A stretch of 64,000 nucleotides of DNA. It comes from Streptomyces cylindrosporus. GTDB lineage: Bacteria; Actinomycetota; Actinomycetes; Streptomycetales; Streptomycetaceae. Numbering within the stretch: position 1 is the stretch's first letter; every line of letters begins with the position of its first letter. Under the pieces are notes generated by a model, which had not been told where the DNA came from, did not search any database, and saw only the letters and a program-made list of their open reading frames with translations. The stretch is taken from positions 558,001 through 622,000 of the forward strand of contig NZ_JALDAY010000003.1 in assembly GCF_022698165.1 (NCBI RefSeq), in the 5' to 3' direction. The translations under genes and the position numbers were made by a program. Shown here one piece after another: positions 50,375 through 59,225 of the stretch.

Positions 50375-51046
50375 GTGCACATCGTCATCATGGGCTGCGG
50401 AAGAGTGGGTTCCGCTCTGGCCCAGACACTGGAGCAACAGGGGCACACGGTCGCGGTGATCGACCAGGACCCCACCGCCTTCCGTCGGCTCGGCCCCGGG
50501 TTCGGTGGCCGTCGCGTGACCGGCGTCGGCTTCGACCAGGACACCCTGCGCGAGGCCGGCATCGAGGAGGCCGGCGCCTTCGCCGCCGTCTCCAGCGGTG
50601 ACAACTCCAACATCATCTCGGCCCGGGTGGCCCGCGAGATGTTCGGCGTGGAGAACGTCGCGGCCCGCATCTACGACCCGCGCCGTGCCGAGGTGTACCA
50701 GCGCCTGGGCATCCCCACCGTCGCGACGGTCCGCTGGACGGCCGACCAGATGCTGCGCAGGCTGCTCCCCTCGGGCGCCGAGCCCCTGTGGCGCGACCCC
50801 ACCGGCGGCGTCCAGCTCGCGGAGGTGCACACCTCCCCGGCCTGGGTCGGCCACAAGATCAGCAAGCTGCAGGAGGAGACGGGCGTCCGCGTGGCGTTCC
50901 TCACGCGGCTCGGCGAGGCGATCCTGCCCAGCTCGCAGACGGTGCTGCAGGAGGGCGACCTGGTGCACGTGATGATGCGCACCGACGAGGTCGACAAGGT
51001 CGAGGCGTCCTTCGCCAAGGGTCCCGAAGAGGAGGGCGGTCACTGA
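50375..51046 (+). CDS. trkA: TrkA-type K+ channel regulatory protein (first copy)
   Basis: A 223-residue RCK protein. TrkA_N Rossmann domain (1-about 120; MHIVIMGCGRVGSALAQTLE, with GxGxxG and acidic D at the end of beta-2, AVIDQDP) and TrkA_C domain (about 140-215; QLAEVHTSPAWVGHKISKL). It binds nucleotide and gates a K+ transport subunit from the cytoplasm; TrkA_C domains can also bind c-di-AMP. The second copy overlaps it by 1 bp. No TrkH/KtrB membrane subunit lies in the window, so the divergent APC transporter is the likely partner. GTG start. Confidence 0.9.
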   Translation: MHIVIMGCGRVGSALAQTLEQQGHTVAVIDQDPTAFRRLGPGFGGRRVTGVGFDQDTLREAGIEEAGAFAAVSSGDNSNIISARVAREMFGVENVAARIYDPRRAEVYQRLGIPTVATVRWTADQMLRRLLPSGAEPLWRDPTGGVQLAEVHTSPAWVGHKISKLQEETGVRVAFLTRLGEAILPSSQTVLQEGDLVHVMMRTDEVDKVEASFAKGPEEEGGH

Positions 51047-51723
51047 TGAGGGTCGCCATTGCCGGTGCCGGCGCGGTCGGCCGCTCGATCGCGGGCGAGC
51101 TGCTGGAGAACGGCCACGAGGTCCTGCTCGTCGACAAGGCGCCGACCGCCATCTCGGTCGAGCGCGTCCCCCAGGCGGAGTGGCTGCTCGCCGACGCCTG
51201 CGAGATCACGAGCCTCGACGAGGCGGCGCTCCAGCGCTGCAACGTCGTCATCGCGGCGACCGGAGACGACAAGGTCAACCTGGTCGTCTCCCTCCTCGCG
51301 AAGACGGAGTACGGCGTCCCGCGCGTCGTCGCCCGGGTCAACAACCCGAAGAACGAGTGGCTCTTCAACGAGTCCTGGGGCGTCGACGTGGCCGTCTCCA
51401 CCCCCCGCCTGATGTCGGCGCTGGTCGAGGAAGCGGTCTCGGTCGGCGACCTGGTCCGCCTGCTCCGCTTCAGCCACGGCGACGCGAACCTCGTCGAGCT
51501 GACCCTCCCGGAGGAGTCGGCCCTGGCCGGCACCCAGGTCGGCGACGTGGAGTGGCCCGAGGACACGTCCCTGGTCACCATCATCCGCGGCACCCGGGTC
51601 CTGACCCCGACCCGCGACGACTCCCTGGAGCCGGGCGACGAGCTCCTGTTCGTGGCCGCCCAGGCCAGGGAGGAACAGCTGGAGGACCTGCTGTCGGTGC
51701 GCCGCGAGGACGCGGCGGGTTAG
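51046..51723 (+). CDS. trkA: TrkA-type K+ channel regulatory protein (second copy)
   Basis: A 225-residue RCK protein paralogous to the upstream gene: TrkA_N (MRVAIAGAGAVGRSIAGELL; VLLVDKAP) and TrkA_C (from about 140, DANLVELTLPEESALAGTQV). The start ATG shares one base with the preceding TGA. The two copies probably form a hetero-oligomeric RCK ring, as in bipartite Trk regulators. The gene ends in the strongest terminator in the window. Confidence 0.9.
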   Translation: MRVAIAGAGAVGRSIAGELLENGHEVLLVDKAPTAISVERVPQAEWLLADACEITSLDEAALQRCNVVIAATGDDKVNLVVSLLAKTEYGVPRVVARVNNPKNEWLFNESWGVDVAVSTPRLMSALVEEAVSVGDLVRLLRFSHGDANLVELTLPEESALAGTQVGDVEWPEDTSLVTIIRGTRVLTPTRDDSLEPGDELLFVAAQAREEQLEDLLSVRREDAAG

Positions 51724-51734
51724 GCGTTCCGGTC

Positions 51735-51782
51735 ACGACGACGAGGGGCGCCCCGCGAGTGCGGGGCGCCCCTCGTCGTCGT
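51735..51782. terminator. Bidirectional terminator between trkA and DUF3159
   Basis: A perfect 22-bp stem (51735-51756 with 51761-51782; ACGACGACGAGGGGCGCC at the outer arm) with loop GAGT separates convergent genes and can serve both directions. Confidence 0.9.
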
Positions 51783-51790
51783 ACCGCTGA

Positions 51791-52558
51791 CTAGGCCTCT
51801 CGACGGTGCCGGCCGCCGGCCGCCTCACTCTGCTCGGCGCGCTCGGCCGCCAGCTCCGCCTTGCGCTGCTTCTCGGCCTGTTCCTCCGCCTCCATCTCCG
51901 CGAAGACGTCGATCGGCGCGGGCGCCTTCGCGAGGAAGACCCAGGTCAGCCAGACCGCCAGCAGGAAGGGCGGGATCTTCAGGGCGATCAGGACCCAGCC
52001 GAGCTGCGCGGTGTTCGCCCACCAGTACAGGGGGAAGAGGATCGCGCACTTGGCGAGGAGGATGAGGCCCCAGGCCCAGCTCGCCTTGGCGTACGCCTTC
52101 TTGCGGCCGGGGTTGCGGGTGCGCCAGGAGAGGTTCTCCTTGAAGACCGGGCCGAGGATCAGGCCGATCAGGGGCACGCCCGCGAGGGTCGTGACGATGT
52201 ACGCCACCGCCAGGCCCAGCGTGTAGAGCATGCCGGGGAGGTAGAAGTCCTTGGCGTTGCCCGTCATCATCGCGAAGACGACACCGAAGGCGACGCCGAA
52301 GACACCGCTGAAGGCGTGCTTGACGGTGTCCCGCATGGCCAGCCGGACCACCACGAGCAGCAGGGACACGGCGAGGGCGGCGATCGCCGACCAGTGCAGG
52401 TCCTTGTTGATCGTGAAGATCGTGACGAAGAGCAGGCCGGGCAGCACCGTCTCGACCATGCCCCGCACGCCGCCGAACGCCTCGAACAGGGCGGCCTCGG
52501 TCACCGCCCGGGCATCGTCGGCAGACGTGTCCTCTGTCGGCTTGTCGAGCGACGTCAC
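51791..52558 (-). CDS. DUF3159 membrane protein
   Basis: A 255-residue integral membrane protein with about six helices (GLLFVTIFTINKDLHWSAI; SGVFGVAFGVVFAMMTGNAK; AYIVTTLAGVPLIGLILGP; ASWAWGLILLAKCAILFPLY) and a charged, coiled Glu/Ala/Arg-rich tail (from about 215). DUF3159 is an actinobacterial family, related to intracellular septation protein A-like proteins by topology, and of unknown function. It follows the OB-fold gene by 3 bp, so the two are one unit next to K+ genes. Confidence 0.88.
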   Translation of the reverse strand: MTSLDKPTEDTSADDARAVTEAALFEAFGGVRGMVETVLPGLLFVTIFTINKDLHWSAIAALAVSLLLVVVRLAMRDTVKHAFSGVFGVAFGVVFAMMTGNAKDFYLPGMLYTLGLAVAYIVTTLAGVPLIGLILGPVFKENLSWRTRNPGRKKAYAKASWAWGLILLAKCAILFPLYWWANTAQLGWVLIALKIPPFLLAVWLTWVFLAKAPAPIDVFAEMEAEEQAEKQRKAELAAERAEQSEAAGGRHRREA

Positions 52559-52561
52559 CGG

Positions 52562-52960
52562 CTACTCCCGTCCGAGGGGTCTCAGTTCGTATTTCGGGTT
52601 GAACAGCACCCGGCGGCCCCGGCTCATCGAGATCCGGCCCGATGCGATCAGTCTGCGCCCCGGTTCTATCCCCACGATGGAGCGCCGGCCGAGCCACACC
52701 ACGTCCAGCGCGGCGGAGCCGTCGAACAGCTCGGCCTCCAGGGCCGGGACGCCCGCCCGCGGCCGCAGGGTGACCGTGCGCAAGGTACCAGTAACCGTGA
52801 CGACCTGTCGGTCGTGGCAGTCGCCGATACGCACGCAGCCCGTGGTCTCGGCGTCCTCCCGCAGCTCCTCCGACTCCAGGTCCTCCTGCGACGAGGAGAG
52901 CCGGTCGAGCATGCGCCTGAACCGGCCCACCGACTTTTCGGAACGAGGAACAGCACTCAT
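52562..52960 (-). CDS. OB-fold nucleic-acid-binding domain protein
   Basis: A 132-residue cytoplasmic protein. A helical head (SVGRFRRMLDRLSSSQEDLE) precedes a RecG-wedge-like OB fold (about 45-125; GDCHDRQVVTVTGTLRTVTL; VPALEAELFDGSAALDVVWL; GIEPGRRLIASGRIS). It probably binds single-stranded nucleic acid. It pairs with DUF3159 across actinomycetes. Its role beside the K+ genes is unknown. Confidence 0.85.
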   Translation of the reverse strand: MSAVPRSEKSVGRFRRMLDRLSSSQEDLESEELREDAETTGCVRIGDCHDRQVVTVTGTLRTVTLRPRAGVPALEAELFDGSAALDVVWLGRRSIVGIEPGRRLIASGRISMSRGRRVLFNPKYELRPLGRE

Positions 52961-53005
52961 ATCTGAAGCGTACCGGGGTGCACTGACACCTTCGTACCCG
53001 CGGGC

Positions 53006-53692
53006 CTACCGCTCGAACCGGTACCCCATACCCGGCTCCGTGATGAAGTGCTTCGGGTGCGACGGGTCCGCCTCCAGCTTCCTTCTCAGCTGGGCCATGT
53101 ACACCCGCAGGTAGTTGGTCTCCGTCCCGTAGGACGGCCCCCACACCTCCTGGAGCAGCTGCCTCTGGCTCACCAGCCGGCCCGTGTTGCGGACTAGCAC
53201 CTCCAGCAGATGCCACTCCGTGGGCGTCAGCCGTACGTCCCGGCCGCCCCGGTTGACCTTCTTCGCGGCCAGGTCGACGGTGAACTCCCCGGTGTCCACG
53301 ACCGTCACCTCGCCGTCCCCGGCCCCGACCGGCTCGGCACGCCGGACCGCGGCCCGCAGCCGGGCCAGCAGCTCGTCCATGCCGAAGGGCTTGGTGACGT
53401 AGTCGTCGGCGCCCGCGTCCAGCGCCTCGACCTTCTCGTCGGAGGTGTGCCGGGCGGACAGTACGAGGATCGGCACCCGGGTCCAGCCGCGCAGGCCCCG
53501 GATCACCTCGACGCCGTCCATGTCGGGCAGGCCGAGGTCGAGGACGACCACGTCGGGGTGGCGGGCGGCGGCGAGCTGGAGCGCGGTGGTGCCGTCGTGG
53601 GCCGCGTCGACCTCGTACTTGCGCGCCTTGAGGTTGATCACGAGGGCGCGCACGATCTGCGGCTCGTCGTCGATGACCAGCACGCGGGTCAT
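53006..53692 (-). CDS. kdpE: KdpE response regulator
   Basis: A 228-residue OmpR-class regulator: receiver domain (1-about 120; VLVIDDEPQIVRAL, phospho-Asp in VVVLDLGLPDMDG, Lys in DYVTKPFG) and winged helix (about 135-228; LTPTEWHLLEVLVRNTGRLV; TNYLRVYMAQLRRKLE). N-L-K-A-R-K-Y and T-N-Y-L-R-V-Y-M are KdpE hallmarks. Its ATG overlaps the kdpD stop by 4 bp. It normally activates kdpFABC at low potassium or turgor; those genes are not in this window. Confidence 0.93.
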   Translation of the reverse strand: MTRVLVIDDEPQIVRALVINLKARKYEVDAAHDGTTALQLAAARHPDVVVLDLGLPDMDGVEVIRGLRGWTRVPILVLSARHTSDEKVEALDAGADDYVTKPFGMDELLARLRAAVRRAEPVGAGDGEVTVVDTGEFTVDLAAKKVNRGGRDVRLTPTEWHLLEVLVRNTGRLVSQRQLLQEVWGPSYGTETNYLRVYMAQLRRKLEADPSHPKHFITEPGMGYRFER

Positions 53693-56244
53693 GTGACCTG
53701 CCTTTCGGGTTCCGCCGGTTCGGCGCCGTCGTCGTGGAGTTCCGCGCGCCATCCTTCCGCGCGCAGGGTGAGCACCATGGTGAGGCCTCCGCCGGGCGTG
53801 TCCTCGGCGTTGAGCGTGCCGCCCATGGCCTCGGCGAAGCCCCGGGCGACCGCGAGGCCGAGACCCACGCCGGCGCCGCGCGGGGCGTCGCCGTAGCGCT
53901 GGAAGGGGGCGAAGATGCGCTCCTTGGCCTCGTCGGGGACGCCGGGGCCGCGGTCGACGACCCGCACCTCGACGCGGTCGGCGATGGCGCTGGCGGCCAC
54001 CAGGACGGGTTTCCCGGCCGGGCTGTACTTGACGGCGTTCTCGACCAGGTTGGCCACCGACCGCTCCAGCAGCCCGGGGTCGACGGCGACCATGGGCAGC
54101 GTCTCGGGGATCTCCAGCTCGACGCTGTCCTCGAGCACCCCGACCAGCGCCATCGGCACCACCTCGTCGAGGTCGGCCTCGCGGATCAGCGGGGTGACCG
54201 TCCCGGTCTGCAGCCGGGACATGTCGAGGAGGTTGCCCACCAGGTGGTCGAGCCGGTCGGCGCCCTCCTCTATGCCCTCCAGAAGCTCGGCCTGGTCCTC
54301 CTCGGACCACGCCACGTCGTCCGACCGCAGGGACGAAACGGCCGCCTTGATCCCGGCGAGCGGAGTACGCAGATCATGCGATACGGCGGCCAGCAGCGCC
54401 GTGCGGATCCGGTTGCCCTCGGCGAGCGCCCGCGCCTGGTCGGCCTCCTCCTGGAGGCGCCGGCGGTCCAGTACGACGGCGGCCTGGGCGGCGAACGCGG
54501 CCAGCACCCGGCGGTCCTCCGCGGGCAGCACCCGGCCGGTCAGCGCAAGGGCCATGTGGTCGCCGACCGGGACGTCCACGTCGGCGTCCTCGGGCCGCTC
54601 GACCGCCGTACCGGGCCCGGCGCGGCCCGCGCAGGTCCACGGGTCGTGGTCGCTCGCCCGCTCCAGCAGGGCCGCCGACTCCATGCCGAAGGTCTCGCGG
54701 ACCCGTTCCAGCAGTTCCTGAAGGCCGGTCTCGCCGCGCAGCACGTTCCCGGCGAGGAAGGACAGGATCTCCGACTCGGCGCGCAGCCGGGCCGCCTGGT
54801 GGGTGCGGCGGGCGGCGAGGTCGACGACCGATGCCACCGAGACGCCGACGCCGACGAAGATCACGATGGCGACGATGTTCTTGGGGTCGGCGATGGTCCA
54901 GCGGTGCAGGGGCGGTGTGTAGAAGTAGTTCAGCAGCAGGGAGCCCACCGCGGCCGAGGCGAGCGCGGGCAGCAGTCCGCCGAGCAGCGCCGCCGCGACC
55001 GTCACCGCCAGGAACAGCAGCATGTCGTTGGCGAGGCCGAGGTCGACGGTGCTGAGCAGCACCGCCATGAGGGCCGGTCCGCCGACGCCGACCAGCCAGC
55101 CCCAGATGATCCGGGACCGGCCGAGCCGCGCGCCCCGGGCCACCGGCAGCCCGCGCCCCTTGCCGGCCTCGGCGTGGGTGATCAGGTGGACGTCGAGGTC
55201 GGGCCCCGAGTCCCGGGCCACGCTCGCTCCGACGCCCGGTCCGAACACGTACTGCCAGCTCTTGCGCCGGGAGACGCCGAGCACGATCTGGGTGGCGTTG
55301 ACGCCGCGCGCGAAGGCGAGCAGCGCGGCCGGTATGTCGTCGCCGACGACGTGGTGGAAGGTGCCGCCGAGGTCCTCGACGAGCGTGCGCTGGACGGCGA
55401 GTTCCTTCGGGGAGGCCGAGGTCAGCCCGTCGCTGCTGGCTATGTAGACGGCGAGCACCTCGCCGCCGGCGCCCTTCTCGGCGAGCCGCGCGGCCCGGCG
55501 GATCAGGGTGCGTCCCTCGGGGCCGCCGGTGAGCCCGACCACGATCCGCTCCCGCGAGCCCCAGATCCTGGAGACCCGGTGCTCGCTGCGGTACTGCTGG
55601 AGGTACTCGTCGACCCGGTCGGCCACCCACAGCAGCGCCAGCTCGCGCAGGGCGGTGAGGTTGCCGGGGCGGAAGTAGTTGGAGAGGGCCGCGTCGACCT
55701 TGTCGGGCTGGTAGATGTTCCCGTGCGCCATACGGCGTCGGAGCGCCTCCGGCGACATGTCGACAAGCTCGATCTGGTCGGCCCGCCGCACCACCTCGTC
55801 CGGCACGGTCTCGCGCTGCCGCACACCGGTGATCGACTCCACGACGTCGCCCAGCGATTCGAGGTGCTGGATGTTGACGGTCGAGACGACGTCGATGCCG
55901 GCCGCGAGCAGCTCCTCCACGTCCTGCCAGCGCTTGGTGTTCCGGGAGCCGGGGATGTTGGTGTGGGCGAGCTCGTCCACCAGGGCGACGGCGGGGGCAC
56001 GGCGCAGCACGGCGTCCACGTCCATCTCGGCGAAGACGGCCCCGCGGTACTCCAGCTCCCTGCGCGGGACCTCTTCGAGGCCGTGCAGCATCACCTCGGT
56101 GCGCGGCCGGCCGTGGTGCTCCACGAAGGCGACCACGCAGTCGGTGCCCCGCTCCACACGCCGGTGCGCCTCGGAGAGCATGGCGTACGTCTTGCCGACG
56201 CCCGGTGCCGCACCGAGGTAGATCCGAAGCTTGCCGCGTCCCAT
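53689..56244 (-). CDS. kdpD: KdpD sensor kinase
   Basis: 851 residues from the ATG at 56244 (MGRGKLRIYLG), the usual KdpD N-terminus; a GTG at 56268 would add eight. Domains: KdpD N-terminal ATP-binding (GAAPGVGKTYAML; VALVDELAHTNIPGS), a universal-stress-like segment (about 240-370), four close membrane helices (about 390-490), a GAF domain (about 520-640), HisKA with SHDLRTPLAG, and HATPase (LVENAVKYSP; VDRGPGVPDEAKERIF). It senses K+ limitation, and in some species c-di-AMP binds its stress-like domain. It is translationally coupled to kdpE. Confidence 0.95.
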   Translation of the reverse strand: MGRGKLRIYLGAAPGVGKTYAMLSEAHRRVERGTDCVVAFVEHHGRPRTEVMLHGLEEVPRRELEYRGAVFAEMDVDAVLRRAPAVALVDELAHTNIPGSRNTKRWQDVEELLAAGIDVVSTVNIQHLESLGDVVESITGVRQRETVPDEVVRRADQIELVDMSPEALRRRMAHGNIYQPDKVDAALSNYFRPGNLTALRELALLWVADRVDEYLQQYRSEHRVSRIWGSRERIVVGLTGGPEGRTLIRRAARLAEKGAGGEVLAVYIASSDGLTSASPKELAVQRTLVEDLGGTFHHVVGDDIPAALLAFARGVNATQIVLGVSRRKSWQYVFGPGVGASVARDSGPDLDVHLITHAEAGKGRGLPVARGARLGRSRIIWGWLVGVGGPALMAVLLSTVDLGLANDMLLFLAVTVAAALLGGLLPALASAAVGSLLLNYFYTPPLHRWTIADPKNIVAIVIFVGVGVSVASVVDLAARRTHQAARLRAESEILSFLAGNVLRGETGLQELLERVRETFGMESAALLERASDHDPWTCAGRAGPGTAVERPEDADVDVPVGDHMALALTGRVLPAEDRRVLAAFAAQAAVVLDRRRLQEEADQARALAEGNRIRTALLAAVSHDLRTPLAGIKAAVSSLRSDDVAWSEEDQAELLEGIEEGADRLDHLVGNLLDMSRLQTGTVTPLIREADLDEVVPMALVGVLEDSVELEIPETLPMVAVDPGLLERSVANLVENAVKYSPAGKPVLVAASAIADRVEVRVVDRGPGVPDEAKERIFAPFQRYGDAPRGAGVGLGLAVARGFAEAMGGTLNAEDTPGGGLTMVLTLRAEGWRAELHDDGAEPAEPERQVT

Positions 56245-56370
56245 GACCCCTATTTTCTTCCGGTTCACCGCTGCGCACGCAGCGTCGACCTTACGGCCAA
56301 TGATCCGGACAAAGGGGGCGAGGGCCGGGGTAAGCGACGTTTTTGACGTATCCCTGACGGGCCTGGCCGG

Positions 56371-57066
56371 TCAGTGCTCGACGATCTCCCCGTCGCTCAG
56401 CTCCAGCACGCGGTCGGCCAGGTCGAGGAGGGTCGCGTCGTGGGTGGCGACGAGGGCGGTGACCCGCTCGCTGTGGACGACGGCACGCAGCAGCTCCATC
56501 ACGGCGTGCCCGGTCTCGGCGTCCAGCTGGCCGGTCGGCTCGTCGGCGACCAGGAGCGCGGGGCTGTTGGCGAGGGCACGCGCGATGGCGACGCGCTGCT
56601 GCTGGCCGCCGGACAGCTCCCCGGGCCGCTGCCTCGCGTGGTCGGCGAGCCCGACGAGGGCCAGCAGCAGTTCGACCCGTTCCTCGCGTTCCCGCACGTC
56701 CGCCTTGCGCAGCCGCATCGGGACGCCGACGTTCTCGGCGGCGGTGAGGATCGGGATCAGCCCGAAGGACTGGAAGACGAACCCGATCCGGTCCCGGCGC
56801 AGCGCGAGCAGCCCGTCCTCGCCGAGCCCGGACAGCTCCTGCCCGTCGACGCTCACCCGCCCCCGGTCCGGTACGTCGAGTCCGCCGACGATGTTGAGGA
56901 GCGTGGTCTTGCCCGATCCCGACCGCCCTTTGAGGGCGACGAGTTCGCCGCGCGGCACCTCGAAGGAGACGCCGCGCAGCGCGTGCACGGCGGCCGCTCC
57001 ATGACCGTACGACTTGTGGATGTTCTCGACGCGCACCATGGTCTCGGTGACCACCTGGCTGCTCAT
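56371..57066 (-). CDS. ABC transporter ATP-binding protein (MacB/LolD type), no partner
   Basis: A 231-residue ATPase: Walker A GRSGSGKTTLLN, Q-loop FVFQSFGLIPILTA, signature LSGGQQQRVAIARA, Walker B ALLVADEPTGQLD and switch His in VATHDAT. It matches the MacB/LolD/FtsE class that works with FtsX-like permeases in lipoprotein or peptide export. No permease gene is adjacent: kdpD lies downstream and an alginate-lyase gene upstream. Either it serves a distant permease or the partner was lost. Start could be at 57066 or at the Met ten codons in. Confidence 0.88.
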   Translation of the reverse strand: MSSQVVTETMVRVENIHKSYGHGAAAVHALRGVSFEVPRGELVALKGRSGSGKTTLLNIVGGLDVPDRGRVSVDGQELSGLGEDGLLALRRDRIGFVFQSFGLIPILTAAENVGVPMRLRKADVREREERVELLLALVGLADHARQRPGELSGGQQQRVAIARALANSPALLVADEPTGQLDAETGHAVMELLRAVVHSERVTALVATHDATLLDLADRVLELSDGEIVEH

Positions 57067-57126
57067 GTCGCCTCCCCCGTCGACCGGGCGCCAGTATCGC
57101 CGTCCGGCGCCCGGTCGATCAACGGT

Positions 57127-58305
57127 TCAGCTGGGGTTGTCGCCGTGGGTGAGGGTCTCCCAGGCCACGAAGAGGTTGTTGCTGCCGGCCGGGCGCTGCT
57201 GTTCGGTCAGCGTCTGGGTGTTGGTCATCGCGATGCCGAGGCGGTTGTGCAGGGCGTTGTAGCCGACCTCGGTGACCGGCCCGAGCCCCAGAGTGAGCGA
57301 GCCGCCGCACAGCCAGCTCGGGACGGCCGCGCCGAGCTGGTACTTGGACTGGAAGCCGAGCGCCTGCCGCAGCCGCTCGCCGACGTCGGTGCCGTACAGG
57401 TCCTGGCCCTGGATCCGGCTGGTCTCGGCGATGTGCGAGATCGCGGAGATGCCGTAACCCGTGTGGGTGAAGTCGCGGCAGGTCTCCTGGGTGAGCCCGG
57501 TGACGAAGGTGGACTGCCCCTGCCAGTAGCTGACGATCTTCGCCTTGGTGTCGAGGTTCTGGCTCGGCACGGTCTTGGGCAGGTCGCCGTCCGTGGACAG
57601 GTAGACGTACGCGGCCGCGCGCGTGCGGAACTTCGCCATGGCCTTGTCGTACGAGGTCTTGTCCTCCAGGAAGACGGAGATGCCGACGGCGGCCTCCATC
57701 ATCGACAGCTCCCAGTTCCCGTTGGAGTTGGAGCCGTTGATGACCTCGGGGAGGTAGACGTCCCGGAGCATGGTCGCGAAGCGGGCGGAGTTCGTCCAGG
57801 TGCCGGTGTAGGTGTACTTGATGATCTCGGCGGCCTTGGGCCAGGAGGAGCCGGCCCAGCCGGTCTGCAGGGGCGCGTTGCTGTTGGTGTGCTCCTTGAT
57901 GACGGCGGACCAGGCGTCCATGAGCTGGATCGCCTTCTGCGCGTAGCGGTCGTCGCGGGTGATGTACCAGGCGAGGGCGTCGGTGTACGCGGCTATCGCG
58001 TCCTCGCGCTCGTCGGTGCAGCCGTAGTTGGGGTTCGAGTACGAGCCGCACTCGACCGTCGCGCGCGGCTTCGGCGTGCGGTTCAGGTCGGCGTACTTGC
58101 TGGCCAGCATCTGGTCGAAGGCGCCCTTCCAGGGCTGGGCGCCGGCGTTCACCTTGGTGCGGGCGAAGTCCAACTGCGCCCGGGAGACGGTGACTCCGGG
58201 GTGGACGAAGGTGCTGGGGGCGGCGTCGGCGTGCCGGGCGGCAGGCCAGGCGATCATGCCCACGACAAGGGCGGAGGCGGTTGCGAACAGTGCGGTCCGG
58301 CGCAT
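57127..58305 (-). CDS. Secreted alginate-lyase-fold enzyme
   Basis: 392 residues from the ATG at 58305. A signal peptide (1-about 33, RRTALFATASALVVGMIAW, cleaved near DAAPS) is followed by an alginate_lyase (PL5-like alpha-barrel) domain: YADLNRTPKPRATVECGSYS, IAAYTDALAWYITRDDRYA, NSNGNWELSMMEAAVGISVF and RDFTHTGYGISAISHIAETS. The NGNWE and H-T-G-Y-G segments are the family core. It would cleave a uronate-containing polysaccharide outside the cell; the natural substrate may not be alginate. The ribosome site is weak. It stands alone between an ABC ATPase and the conserved DUF3710-dut block. Confidence 0.85.
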   Translation of the reverse strand: MRRTALFATASALVVGMIAWPAARHADAAPSTFVHPGVTVSRAQLDFARTKVNAGAQPWKGAFDQMLASKYADLNRTPKPRATVECGSYSNPNYGCTDEREDAIAAYTDALAWYITRDDRYAQKAIQLMDAWSAVIKEHTNSNAPLQTGWAGSSWPKAAEIIKYTYTGTWTNSARFATMLRDVYLPEVINGSNSNGNWELSMMEAAVGISVFLEDKTSYDKAMAKFRTRAAAYVYLSTDGDLPKTVPSQNLDTKAKIVSYWQGQSTFVTGLTQETCRDFTHTGYGISAISHIAETSRIQGQDLYGTDVGERLRQALGFQSKYQLGAAVPSWLCGGSLTLGLGPVTEVGYNALHNRLGIAMTNTQTLTEQQRPAGSNNLFVAWETLTHGDNPS

Positions 58306-58418
58306 GGTGGGGGGCCATCCGTTCTCGTATGTGAACGACAAGTCCCTCTGTGAACAGAGGCGTTGAGCCGAGACCGTAGGTACAGACCAATGCGCCGTCA
58401 AGGGTGCGCGCACGAGAA

Positions 58419-58447
58419 AGGGCCGCACCCGCCAGGGGTACGGCCCT
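58419..58447 (-). terminator. Terminator after the DUF3710 gene
   Basis: A 12-bp stem with one mismatch (AGGGCCG at 58419-58425 pairing with 58441-58447, extended inward by ACCC/GGGT) lies 16-44 bp past the DUF3710 stop, read leftward, followed by TTCTCG. Confidence 0.65.
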
Positions 58448-58462
58448 CTTCGCTACGGCTGT

Positions 58463-59224
58463 CTAGCGGACCTCGGTGATCTCCGGTCCGCGCTGGAGCT
58501 GCCCCATGCCGCCGGAGAAGCGCGAGCCCTCCTCCTGCTGGACGCCCTCGGGGACCATCTGGGCGTCGTTCGGCAGCTTGAGGACGATCGGGTCGCGGGG
58601 CGCCATCGGGCCCTCGCCGCGGACCACGACGGTGTCCCGGAAGATCTGCTCCAGGAGGCCGGCCGCCTGCGGCTGCACGGCGCCCTGGCCCGAGATCACA
58701 CCGCGCAGGAACCAGCGCGGGCCGTCCACACCGACGAACCGCACGACCTGGAAGCCGCCCGTGCCGTCCGGCAGCTGCACCGGCACCTGGGCGCGCAGCT
58801 CCCAGCCGAGCGGGCCCTCGACCTCGTCGACGATGCCACCCTGCTGGGTGATGCCGGAGCCGATCTCCTCGCGCACCTCGCCCCAGATGCCCTCGCGCTT
58901 GGGAGCGGCGAAGGCCTGCAGCTGGATGGCGCTGTCGCGCAGTACGACGGTCGCCGCGACGATCGCGTCACCCGCGACCTCGACCCGCAGCTCCATGCCG
59001 TCGACGCCGGGCACGAAGAGTCCGCCCAGGTCCACACGGCCCTCGGCGGGGTCGCGCACCTCGGACTCGTCCCAGGGCCCGTCGGGCCGGGGTTCGGGTT
59101 CGAGCCGCACACGCTCGCGCTCGACCTCTTCTTCGTCCGCCTCAGTGTCGACACTGTCGACGACCTGCTCGGCCTCGCCGGCCGCGTCCTCGGCGGCACC
59201 CTTCTTGTTGCGACGTCCGAACAC
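58463..59224 (-). CDS. DUF3710 protein
   Basis: 253 residues from the GTG at 59224 (VFGRRNKKGAAED), with GGAAGG upstream. A basic start and acidic linker (about 10-55) lead to the DUF3710 core (DLGGLFVPGVDGMELRVEVA; QLQAFAAPKREGIWGEVREE; VVRFVGVDGPRWFLRGVISG). This is an actinobacterial cytoplasmic family of unknown function that is regularly placed next to dut, as here (1-nt gap). No catalytic residues are evident. Confidence 0.9.
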   Translation of the reverse strand: MFGRRNKKGAAEDAAGEAEQVVDSVDTEADEEEVERERVRLEPEPRPDGPWDESEVRDPAEGRVDLGGLFVPGVDGMELRVEVAGDAIVAATVVLRDSAIQLQAFAAPKREGIWGEVREEIGSGITQQGGIVDEVEGPLGWELRAQVPVQLPDGTGGFQVVRFVGVDGPRWFLRGVISGQGAVQPQAAGLLEQIFRDTVVVRGEGPMAPRDPIVLKLPNDAQMVPEGVQQEEGSRFSGGMGQLQRGPEITEVR

Positions 59225-59225
59225 G

